A DNA stretch of 64,000 nt from JBGTSJ01 sp041940305. GTDB taxonomy: Bacteria > Planctomycetota > Planctomycetia > Planctomycetales > Planctomycetaceae. The stretch is taken from positions 350,215 through 414,214 of the forward strand of contig JBGTSJ010000003.1 of NCBI GenBank assembly GCA_041940305.1, read 5' to 3'. Shown piece by piece: positions 1-6,859 of this stretch. The notes under the pieces were generated by a model. It did not search any database. It had not been told where the DNA came from and was given only the letters and a program-made list of their open reading frames with translations. Numbering within the stretch: the stretch's first letter is position 1; the number at the start of each line of letters is the position of its first letter. Position numbers and translations under genes: made by a program.

Positions 1-813
1 ATGGTCAAGGCCGGCGAGGCTGGCGGTGCGCTCGAAGTCATCCTGCAGCGCCTTGCGGAATTTAAGGAGAAGGCCCAAAGCCTCAAACGCAAGGTGCAGG
101 GAGCCATGATCTATCCCTGCGTGGTCATCTTCGTCGCCACCGCCATCGTCGGCGGGATCATGTACTGGATCATCCCCAAGTTCAAAGAGATCTTCACCGA
201 CTTCGGCGTCCCACTGCCGGCCCCCACCATCCTGCTGATCGCCATCAGCAACTGGGTTGTGAGCTACTGGTACCTGATCCCGGCGATCCCGGTCGGCTTC
301 TTCCTGATGTACAAGATCATCAGAAAGAACCGCACCGGGGCCTACATCCTCGACCGGATCACGCTCAAGATACCCATATTGGGGAAGATCGCCTCCAAGA
401 GCGCCGTTGCGCGCATGGCGCGGACATTAGGCACGCTGATCGCCTCCGGCGTACCGATTCTCGAAGCCTTAACCATCGCCCGCGATACTGCGGGCAACGA
501 GGTCTTCCGCCGCGCGTTCGACCACATTCACTCATCGATCCGCGAGGGCGAGTCGATGGCCATCCCGCTCAAGGAGACCCGGATCGTGGACGACCTGGTC
601 GTCAACATGGTGGATGTCGGCGAGGAAACCGGCGCCCTCGACAGCATGCTCTACAAGGTCGCCGACGTGTACGACGAAGAAGTCGCCGTCCTCGTCGAGG
701 CCCTCGTGAGCATCCTGGAGCCCATCATGGTGGTGGTCCTGGGGGGCATCGTGGGTTTCATCGTGTTCGCCCTGTTCATGCCGCTCATCGCCCTCCTGCA
801 GTCACTGACGTAA
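1..813 (+). CDS. gspF: Type II secretion / type IV pilus inner-membrane platform protein (GspF/PilC family), 5' part outside window
   Basis: This is the C-terminal 270 residues of a GspF/PilC platform protein, the polytopic inner-membrane component that couples the assembly ATPase to pseudopilus growth. The typical GspF segment reading MVKAGEAGGALEVIL, normally found after the first ~130 residues, lies at the very start, so the true start is upstream of the window and the ATG at base 1 is an internal methionine. Three hydrophobic segments are visible (about residues 38-58, 80-105 and 240-265). The second GspF repeat follows, with ARTLGTLIASGVPILEAL and a second VGEETGAL motif. It ends just before a palindrome and a transposase gene, and the pseudopilin genes follow at 1.7 kb, so it is most likely the platform gene of the same secretion operon. 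PilC and GspF cannot be separated from this fragment. Confidence 0.9.
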   Translation: MVKAGEAGGALEVILQRLAEFKEKAQSLKRKVQGAMIYPCVVIFVATAIVGGIMYWIIPKFKEIFTDFGVPLPAPTILLIAISNWVVSYWYLIPAIPVGFFLMYKIIRKNRTGAYILDRITLKIPILGKIASKSAVARMARTLGTLIASGVPILEALTIARDTAGNEVFRRAFDHIHSSIREGESMAIPLKETRIVDDLVVNMVDVGEETGALDSMLYKVADVYDEEVAVLVEALVSILEPIMVVVLGGIVGFIVFALFMPLIALLQSLT

Positions 814-816
814 CAA

Positions 817-841
817 GAGCGGCAGACGTCAGTCTGCCGAG
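817..841. repeat. Left REP-like palindrome flanking the RAYT gene
   Basis: This 25-bp sequence has a hairpin core, GGCAGAC-GTCA-GTCTGCC (821-838). It is the exact reverse complement of bases 1436-1460 on the other side of the transposase gene, so the two form a perfect 25-bp inverted repeat around 866-1483. It begins 3 bases after the gspF stop codon. Confidence 0.85.
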
Positions 842-865
842 CCCTCGCAACCCGAACGGCGCTCC

Positions 866-1483
866 ATGCGGTACTGGCTCCTCACCAGCACGTTCTACGG
901 CAACTGGCTCCCCGGCGACCGCCGCGGGTTCGTCAGCCGCGTCCGCGATGCGCGTCCCGGTGACGACCTCCGTTCACCCCGGCGGGAGCACGATCGGTAC
1001 GGCGATGCCTATGACGCCGACATCGCGCAGCTGGAGCGCCATGCCGCATCGGTCATGAAGGGGCCGGCGGTCCGCATCCATCGCGCACAGGCGGACGACC
1101 TGCTCGCCCAGTTTCAGGAGACCGCAGCGATCCGCGGATGGAGTCTGCTCACGACAGCCATCATGCCCGACCATGTCCATTGGGTCATCGGCCTCGGTGA
1201 CGACGAGCACGGCCGCGACGGCCTGCAGGATCTCAAGGCGTACGGCAGTCGCAGACTGAACAAGATCTGGGGCAGGCCGGACTCGGGAACTTGGTGGACA
1301 TCGAAGGGCTCGACGCGCCTGCTGCCTGATGAACCGGCGCTCAGAGGTGCATTCGAGTATGTCGCCCGCAGGCAACCGCAACCGCTCGTCGTGTGGATTG
1401 CGCCCGACTTGCCACCGCACTCAGCGATCACAGCACTCGGCAGACTGACGTCTGCCGCTCCTGAGCATGTCTGCCGCTCCTGA
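866..1483 (+). CDS. REP-associated tyrosine transposase-like protein (RAYT, Y1_Tnp/IS200-like HUH fold)
   Basis: This 205-residue protein resembles the single-domain HUH endonucleases related to IS200/IS605 transposases. The motif IMPDHVHWVIGL (about residues 92-103) supplies the HUH pair of metal-binding histidines, and the MRYWLLTSTFYGNWLPGD start is typical of planctomycete members of this family. A catalytic tyrosine is probably within the helix containing LKAYGSRRLNKIW (about residues 124-136). The gene is bracketed by an exact 25-bp inverted palindrome, as expected for a RAYT and its REP sequences. The right palindrome overlaps the last codons, so the C-terminus (GRLTSAAPEHVCRS) is encoded by repeat DNA. 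No ribosome binding site is obvious. The gene interrupts a secretion operon between gspF and the pseudopilin genes. It could be active or a relic; the frame is intact. Confidence 0.8.
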   Translation: MRYWLLTSTFYGNWLPGDRRGFVSRVRDARPGDDLRSPRREHDRYGDAYDADIAQLERHAASVMKGPAVRIHRAQADDLLAQFQETAAIRGWSLLTTAIMPDHVHWVIGLGDDEHGRDGLQDLKAYGSRRLNKIWGRPDSGTWWTSKGSTRLLPDEPALRGAFEYVARRQPQPLVVWIAPDLPPHSAITALGRLTSAAPEHVCRS

Positions 1484-1484
1484 G
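1436..1484. repeat. Right REP-like palindrome plus a duplicated half-unit
   Basis: Bases 1436-1460 are the exact reverse complement of 817-841. The half-unit GTCTGCCGCTCCTGAG at 1450-1465 is then repeated exactly at 1469-1484. The second half-unit contains the stop codon of the transposase gene. A full palindrome followed by a half palindrome resembles the clustered REP layout of other RAYT loci. Confidence 0.8.
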
Positions 1485-1723
1485 TTGCGGCACGCGACGT
1501 GCGAAATTGAACAATCCGACTTCACGACTCAGACACAACCGAAAACTCGCTGCATTTCGCAGCACGCAGACCAGTTAACACGGCAAACAGCGATGCGAAT
1601 CACAGCACTGTGACCCGTGACTGAGAGACTGACACTGTCGCCGAGCGGCATCCCGCCACGGGGCCGCCCGGCCTGACCCTCACAACCCTCACGACACCAG
1701 CCCCGCGACTTCGGGAGCCGCCG

Positions 1724-2710
1724 ATGACCGCCAATCGCCCCGCCACTCCCAGCCGCCCGCACTCCCCCGCGGCCTCGCGCGGCGGTTTTACGATCATCGA
1801 ATTGCTGATGGTTGTGGTCATCATCGGCATCCTTGTGGCGCTGCTGTTTCCGGCGCTCCGCGGGGCGATGCGCAATGCCCGGGAAATGGAGGTCGTCACG
1901 GAGATGCGCGCCTTTGAGAAGGCGATCACCGACTTCAACGGCCGCTTCGGCGTCGAGCCTCCCAGCTTCATGATCCTTTATGAGGACGGTGACGACTGGG
2001 CGCCGAACAATCCTGCCGGCGTCGTCTCCGATGCCCAGCATCGGGCCTCCCGCGCGATCATTCGCCAGATCTGGCCCGATTTCAACTTCAGCGTGGATTA
2101 CGACCTCGACCGCGATGGCACCACCGGCGAGAGTGGTGTGTACGTCATCCTGAATGGGTCTGAGTGTCTCGTCTTCTTCCTCGGCGGCCCCGCCACCTTC
2201 GTCGATACTGACGGCGACGGCACGAGCGACTCGTACGCGCCGCAGGGGTTCGCCGCCGATCCTGGAATCCCGTTTCGCGGCGGCGGCAACCGGATCGGCC
2301 CGTTCCACGAATTCGAAGTCTCCCGGCTCGTCGACATCGACGGCGACGGCATGCCCGAATGCGTCGACCCGCTCCCGGAGCAGGACGTCCCTTATCTCTA
2401 TCTCTCAAGCTACGACGGCAGGGGCTATCAGCCGTTCGGCCTCGACTTCGACTGCACTGGTCCTTCAGGCATGGGCAATGCCGACGACGAACTCACGAAC
2501 GGAACGTTGGCGGACATGTATTACGTCTCGTACACGGATGCATGCACCAACCAGCCACAGAACCCCAACTCCTTCCAGATCATTTCGCCGGGTGAGGATG
2601 GCGAATACGGCACCGGAGGCTTGTACAACGGCGAATCCGTCGGGTCGTCATCGGGCCGCGCGTTCGAACGGGACAACATCACCAACTTCAAGGGCGGCCG
2701 TCTGAACTGA
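1724..2710 (+). CDS. Pseudopilin, GspG-like (prepilin-type N-terminal methylation domain)
   Basis: The 328-residue protein begins with a 21-residue leader ending in Gly-Gly. The prepilin signature FTIIELLMVVVIIGILVA follows, with Glu at mature position 5 and a long hydrophobic alpha-helix. Prepilin peptidase should cut between Gly21 and Phe22. The C-terminal part contains SFQIISPGEDGEYGTGG, which resembles the end of GspG major pseudopilins. It also has Asp-rich loops (DTDGDGTSD, DIDGDGMPE) that look like calcium-binding loops. GGGAG five bases before the ATG at 1724 supports this start. It is the first of six pseudopilin-like genes reading the same way and presumably forms part of a periplasmic pseudopilus. 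It is much longer than a classical GspG (about 140 residues). Confidence 0.88.
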   Translation: MTANRPATPSRPHSPAASRGGFTIIELLMVVVIIGILVALLFPALRGAMRNAREMEVVTEMRAFEKAITDFNGRFGVEPPSFMILYEDGDDWAPNNPAGVVSDAQHRASRAIIRQIWPDFNFSVDYDLDRDGTTGESGVYVILNGSECLVFFLGGPATFVDTDGDGTSDSYAPQGFAADPGIPFRGGGNRIGPFHEFEVSRLVDIDGDGMPECVDPLPEQDVPYLYLSSYDGRGYQPFGLDFDCTGPSGMGNADDELTNGTLADMYYVSYTDACTNQPQNPNSFQIISPGEDGEYGTGGLYNGESVGSSSGRAFERDNITNFKGGRLN

Positions 2711-2725
2711 GCGAGTGTTCTACGA

Positions 2726-2745
2726 GCGGCGGGGTTGAACGCCGC
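2726..2745. repeat. Small GC-rich hairpin between pseudopilin genes
   Basis: GCGGCG and CGCCGC form a 6-bp stem around GGGTTGAA. A similar hairpin (AGCGGCGT ... ACGCCGCT) lies at 48515-48540 between two convergent genes, so this may be one more dispersed palindrome family. There is no T-run, so it is not a typical terminator here. Confidence 0.4.
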
Positions 2746-2781
2746 CGTTCACGTCCAGCGATCATCGGAATTCCACACACC

Positions 2782-3882
2782 ATGCAAGCCCGCCGGCACA
2801 ATTTGAGCTTCGCCCGCCGGTCCCGCTCCGGCTTCACGATGATCGAATTGCTGACGGTGGTCACGATCATCGCCATCCTGGTGGGCATCAGCTACGTGGT
2901 GCTGGCGGACTCGCTGGTGAAGGCCCGCGTCGAGGCAACCCGCGCGACGATCCGCCAGCTGGATTCGGCCCTGCAGGAGCGGATCGACGGCTTCAATCGC
3001 ATCAACTTCCGCCCCCAGGCGCAGCAGCTCCAGATTCTGTATGCCGCAGGGGGCAATACGCCGCCGACGATCTCGGTCGAACTGGCGGAACTGATGATCC
3101 GCAAGGACCGTTATCGCGCCGCCTTCCCGCAGCGCGAAGAAGACTTGTACGGATTCAACTGCGCCGATGACGGCGGCACCGGAGACGACGCTCCACTGCT
3201 GGCAATCTGGGATGCACGGGTCAACGTCAGCAATCATCAGCCGGAGACGGAGAGTTCCGAGCTGCTGTATCTGATGCTGACTGAGGGAGGCAGCTTCGGA
3301 TTGCCGTCGATTGGCGTGGACCGGTTCACCACTCGCCATATCGGAGACACTGACAACGACGGCGTCCCCGAGTTTCTGGACGACTGGGGCCGTCCGCTGC
3401 GGTTTTACAACTGGACGACGCGGCTGATCCGCTCCTCGTCGGTTTCCGGCGCCCCGGACATCAACCGCAGCTTTTTCATCGCCACAGTCGGCAGCCTGAT
3501 GCCGGACGTGATCGAGCCTCCATCCGCCACGCTGTCGAGCACTGCTTACAATCACCCGCTCAATCAGGATCCGGACGACCCGACCGGCGGCTTCGCCGCC
3601 AGTATGTCGGCCACCGGGGTGTTTACTTCGACATTCGATCTTGTGGATCCGATATCCGGCGCCCTGTTCACGACCGGCCAGCCCTTCAATGAAGTGAACT
3701 ACCACACGCTCGACACCTACCACATCCCGCTGATTCTGTCGGCGGGTCCCGATGAGGAACTGGGCCTGAACGAGCCGACGGCGACGGGGGCCGCGCGGCT
3801 GGCCCTGCCGCTGGCGACGGGACCGACGGACACCGATGCCCTCGACCCGCTTTACGACAATATCACTAACCGGCAGCGCTAA
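2782..3882 (+). CDS. Pseudopilin, GspG-like (second copy)
   Basis: This 366-residue protein has a 17-residue basic leader ending in Gly and then FTMIELLTVVTIIAILVG, a class III (prepilin) signal with Glu5 and a hydrophobic helix. The following helix (KARVEATRATIRQLDSAL) is typical of the amphipathic extension in GspG-like proteins. Asp-rich loops include DTDNDGVPEFLDDWG. Near the C-terminus, IPLILSAGPDEELGL is similar to the end of GspG-type proteins. The protein is likely cut and methylated by prepilin peptidase and held in the inner membrane before assembly. It lies 71 bp after the previous pseudopilin and 11 bp before the next, in one apparent operon. Ribosome binding is weak at the ATG. 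Confidence 0.87.
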   Translation: MQARRHNLSFARRSRSGFTMIELLTVVTIIAILVGISYVVLADSLVKARVEATRATIRQLDSALQERIDGFNRINFRPQAQQLQILYAAGGNTPPTISVELAELMIRKDRYRAAFPQREEDLYGFNCADDGGTGDDAPLLAIWDARVNVSNHQPETESSELLYLMLTEGGSFGLPSIGVDRFTTRHIGDTDNDGVPEFLDDWGRPLRFYNWTTRLIRSSSVSGAPDINRSFFIATVGSLMPDVIEPPSATLSSTAYNHPLNQDPDDPTGGFAASMSATGVFTSTFDLVDPISGALFTTGQPFNEVNYHTLDTYHIPLILSAGPDEELGLNEPTATGAARLALPLATGPTDTDALDPLYDNITNRQR

Positions 3883-3893
3883 GGACACGCGTC

Positions 3894-5075
3894 ATGCGCT
3901 CCGCGCATTCCACTCAACAACGAGAGACCGGCGACCGGCGACCCACGGGTTGCACTCCGTGGGCGTGCGCACGGCGGTCCTCGAGCGTGCGGCGCGCATT
4001 CACACTCGTTGAACTGCTCGTCGCCATCACGATCCTGGTGATCCTGACCACGCTCGTGCTGGCCGCATTTCAGCGCGACGACGGGGACCGGCTCAACGCG
4101 TCGGCGCGGCTGATCCAGTCCTATCTCGAGGGAGCGCGCTCCCGCGCCATCAGCGAAGGCCGGGTCATCGGCGTGCGGCTGATCCCCAGTGCGAACGATC
4201 CGTTTGTCGTCGAGAGCATCGCCTACGTCGGCTCGGCGGGGTATGCGACCGGCACGCTCTCCATCGCTCATGACGGTTCGCATTGGGTCATCTCGCAGCC
4301 GGCCGGACTGTGGCACCGGCTGTCCACGCCCGATGCGACCAGTCGCCCGGAAGGCCGCGACCTGCTGCGCATCGGCTCACGGATCGAAATCCCGGCCGGC
4401 ACGGGGAACTGGTACACGATCGGCGTCGTCGAGGATTACAACGACAACGGCGTACTGGACACGCCCGAAGAGGACGACCAGTCGTCCGGCATGCCGCTCC
4501 CCCCGATCGACAACAACAACGGGCAACTGGACTTCATCATCCTCGACCCCTCGGGCAACAATGAACTGTTGTCGCTGCGGGAACACTACTCCCCCAGCAT
4601 CTGGACCGGCGGCGGTTACGCCGCGCAGCCGGCGACCGGCATTCCCTACCGCCTGGAACTGGCCGCCACGCTGCTTCCCAACACCGAGCCGGTGCTGCTG
4701 CAGCGCGGCACATGCATCGACCTGGCCGCCAGCCGCATCTCTACGTTCGACATCCTGTTCGATCCGCGCGGCAACCCGGTCGGCAATGCGGCGACCACGG
4801 GACTGCAGCATCTGTACGTGACGACCGTTTCCGACGTCGAGCTGACGCGCGGGCGATTCGTGAATCACCCCGCCAACGGCACGAGCACGCCGCTGCCGGT
4901 TCCGATCGTGCCGGCCGTCCCGCCGACGGTCCCCAAATTTGAACCGTATATCGTGACTCTCTTTTCCCAGACCGGACAGATCACCACCGCCCGCGTGGAC
5001 TTTACCGACTCGGACTCCAACGAGATCGCCGACAGCCCCTTCCGTTACGCCCAGCGCGGCCGGGAGGCGCAATGA
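3894..5075 (+). CDS. Pseudopilin, GspH-like, with repeat-encoded leader
   Basis: The 393-residue product has an unusually long 35-residue leader ending in Arg-Ala, then FTLVELLVAITILVILTT (Glu5 present). The post-helix segment SARLIQSYLEGARSRAISEGR is typical of GspH/FimT-type minor pseudopilins. The predicted cut is after Ala rather than Gly, which minor pseudopilins tolerate. AAGGA eight bases upstream supports the start at 3894. Part of the leader (RPTGCTPWA) is encoded by a palindrome family that also occurs in the leaders of the next two genes. A loop reading EDYNDNGVLDTPEEDD looks able to bind calcium. The stop codon overlaps the next start by four bases, implying translational coupling. 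Confidence 0.87.
   Translation: MRSAHSTQQRETGDRRPTGCTPWACARRSSSVRRAFTLVELLVAITILVILTTLVLAAFQRDDGDRLNASARLIQSYLEGARSRAISEGRVIGVRLIPSANDPFVVESIAYVGSAGYATGTLSIAHDGSHWVISQPAGLWHRLSTPDATSRPEGRDLLRIGSRIEIPAGTGNWYTIGVVEDYNDNGVLDTPEEDDQSSGMPLPPIDNNNGQLDFIILDPSGNNELLSLREHYSPSIWTGGGYAAQPATGIPYRLELAATLLPNTEPVLLQRGTCIDLAASRISTFDILFDPRGNPVGNAATTGLQHLYVTTVSDVELTRGRFVNHPANGTSTPLPVPIVPAVPPTVPKFEPYIVTLFSQTGQITTARVDFTDSDSNEIADSPFRYAQRGREAQ
3942..3963. repeat. Palindrome family 'CCCACGG...CCGTGGG', copy 1, inside a prepilin leader
   Basis: CCCACGG (3942-3948) pairs perfectly with CCGTGGG (3957-3963) around the loop GTTGCACT. It matches copies at 5112-5133, 6929-6950 and 45361-45390, which share the pattern of GC-rich arms around a TGCA(A/C)-containing loop. 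It is read as coding sequence in the leader of the GspH-like gene. Confidence 0.75.
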
Positions 5076-6859
5076 GACGTTTCGTTGATCGTCCGGCGCG
5101 CGGCGTCCCATCCCGCGGATTGCAACCCGCGGGCCGGAGGAGATTGCGCAAGGGGCGGGCGGGTGCGACGCTCACCGAAGTCCTGATGGGCATTCTCATC
5201 ATGGGCGTGGGCGTGGTTTCGGTGTTCACGCTGTTCCCGATCTCGATCCTCCGCGCGATCCAGGCGACCACGCACACCAACGCCAAGATCCTCAAGCTCA
5301 ACAACGAGGACCTGCTCCGCTCCAACCCCACCGTGCTCGATTTCAATCAGCACATCGGCGCGGGGAGTGATCCCCAGTGGCGGGGGCAGTGGTCCCCCGG
5401 CACTTCGTACCAGGTTGGCGACATCGTCTCCCCCTCGGTGAAAACCGGCAGCGCACTCCCGACGCCGCACCGCTGGTACCAGTGCCTCATCGCCGTTCCC
5501 GACCCGGTGACGTCCGGACGTTACGAACCGGCGTGGAGCCTCTCCGGCGCCACGGTCGACATCCGCGAGGCCGAGGACCTGAACGGGAACGGCACGCTCG
5601 ATCCGGGGGAAGACCTCAACGGCAACGGCACGCTCGATTCCAACGACGTCAACGGCAACGGCGTCGATGACATCCTCATCTGGGCGCCCGTCTCGTTCGT
5701 GCAGGTCTACGATCAGCTGTCGATCGACGGCGGCAGCGGCTATGCCGGCGCGCCGGTCGTCCCGCTCGATTCGACCACGGTCAACCCCGTCGTCTCAACG
5801 TCCCGTTACGTCGTCGATCCGCTCGGCTGGGCAACTTCCGCGGACGAAGTCGCCGCCGGCGGCGCAGCGCTCTACCCGATCAACGAGTTCGGATGCCGCT
5901 CCAACCGGACCACCGGAGCCGGCTTGACATTGTGGGTCGCCGATGAGATTTCGACGGCGCCCATCCTCCGCATCAACGGCGGCATGAGCGCACTGGCTGC
6001 GGCCGCCGCGAACACGATGCTCCCCGACAGTTGGGAGCAGGTGCTGGAAGCGACGCCGCTGGTGACGACGGACGCCGACCCGACCGGTCCCACTAACGGG
6101 ATCGTCACGTTCCCGCCGACGACCGATCTCTCCGGCATCGGCGGAGCGCGGCGGATCGTCCTCACATCGACGGACGGGACGATGACGTTCGTCCGGGACA
6201 TTCTGCCCGATACCGGGACGGCGGCCACCAGCGGCATCGACCCCGGCGCCCGCGAGGTCCGCTGGTCGTCCCAGCTGCCGGCGCCGGCACGTTTCCCGCT
6301 CGCCCCCGGCGGCGCTCCCGAACTCGATGTCGGCCTCGCCCGCATCGAGAACTTCGACCGCCGCTACTCCTGGTTCCTCACCGTCCGCAAGGAAGCCTCG
6401 GGCCGTGCCGACATCAAAGTCGTCGTCTGCTTCAAGCGGTCCGTGACGGCCGCCGAGGAACACGCATACGTCGCCAACTTCGGCAACGCCGATATTGACA
6501 TCGATGAGGACGGCAACGCAGACAATATTGCCTCCAACCAGGTGCAGATCGCCTGGAACTGGTCCGCCGGCGGCAGCTGGCCGACCGGTGTGGAGCACGT
6601 ACGCGAGAACGAACCGCATCCGCTCACCAAGCCCGGCAACTTTCTGCTCGATGCCCGCGAACTCATCTGGTACCGCATTCAGAGCGTCGTCACCCGCAGC
6701 GAAAGCAGCGTCAGCGGCACGCGTTCCACTGCCATCCTCACGCTCGACCGCGCCGTCGAAGTCCCGACTCCCGACGACAACTCGGGACCGCCGGACGTCG
6801 CCACGCCTCCCGGCCGGGCCATCCTGATGCGCGGCATCATCGACGTGTATGACCTATGA
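5072..6859 (+). CDS. Pseudopilin, GspI/PilV-like, with repeat-encoded leader and calcium-type loops
   Basis: The 595-residue protein starts at an ATGA overlap with the previous gene and has GGGAG just upstream. A basic 32-residue leader ending in Gly-Ala precedes TLTEVLMGILIMGVGVVSV, with Glu in the conserved position, matching the GspI/PilV type (TLxEVLVAxxI). The leader segment VPSRGLQPAGR is encoded by a palindromic repeat (5112-5133). Around residues 171-195 two units of the form DLNGNGTLDxGE are followed by DVNGNGVDD, resembling dockerin or thrombospondin type-3 calcium loops. A DIDEDGNADN loop follows later. It overlaps the next gene by four bases. The large C-terminal domain has no homology I recognise. 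Its probable role is as a minor pseudopilin in the tip complex. Confidence 0.85.
   Translation: MRRFVDRPARGVPSRGLQPAGRRRLRKGRAGATLTEVLMGILIMGVGVVSVFTLFPISILRAIQATTHTNAKILKLNNEDLLRSNPTVLDFNQHIGAGSDPQWRGQWSPGTSYQVGDIVSPSVKTGSALPTPHRWYQCLIAVPDPVTSGRYEPAWSLSGATVDIREAEDLNGNGTLDPGEDLNGNGTLDSNDVNGNGVDDILIWAPVSFVQVYDQLSIDGGSGYAGAPVVPLDSTTVNPVVSTSRYVVDPLGWATSADEVAAGGAALYPINEFGCRSNRTTGAGLTLWVADEISTAPILRINGGMSALAAAAANTMLPDSWEQVLEATPLVTTDADPTGPTNGIVTFPPTTDLSGIGGARRIVLTSTDGTMTFVRDILPDTGTAATSGIDPGAREVRWSSQLPAPARFPLAPGGAPELDVGLARIENFDRRYSWFLTVRKEASGRADIKVVVCFKRSVTAAEEHAYVANFGNADIDIDEDGNADNIASNQVQIAWNWSAGGSWPTGVEHVRENEPHPLTKPGNFLLDARELIWYRIQSVVTRSESSVSGTRSTAILTLDRAVEVPTPDDNSGPPDVATPPGRAILMRGIIDVYDL
5112..5133. 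repeat. Palindrome family copy 2, inside a prepilin leader
   Basis: CCCGCGG (5112-5118) pairs with CCGCGGG (5127-5133), with ATTGCAAC between them. It is related to the copies at 3942, 6929 and 45361. It is translated as part of the leader of the GspI-like protein. Confidence 0.75.
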
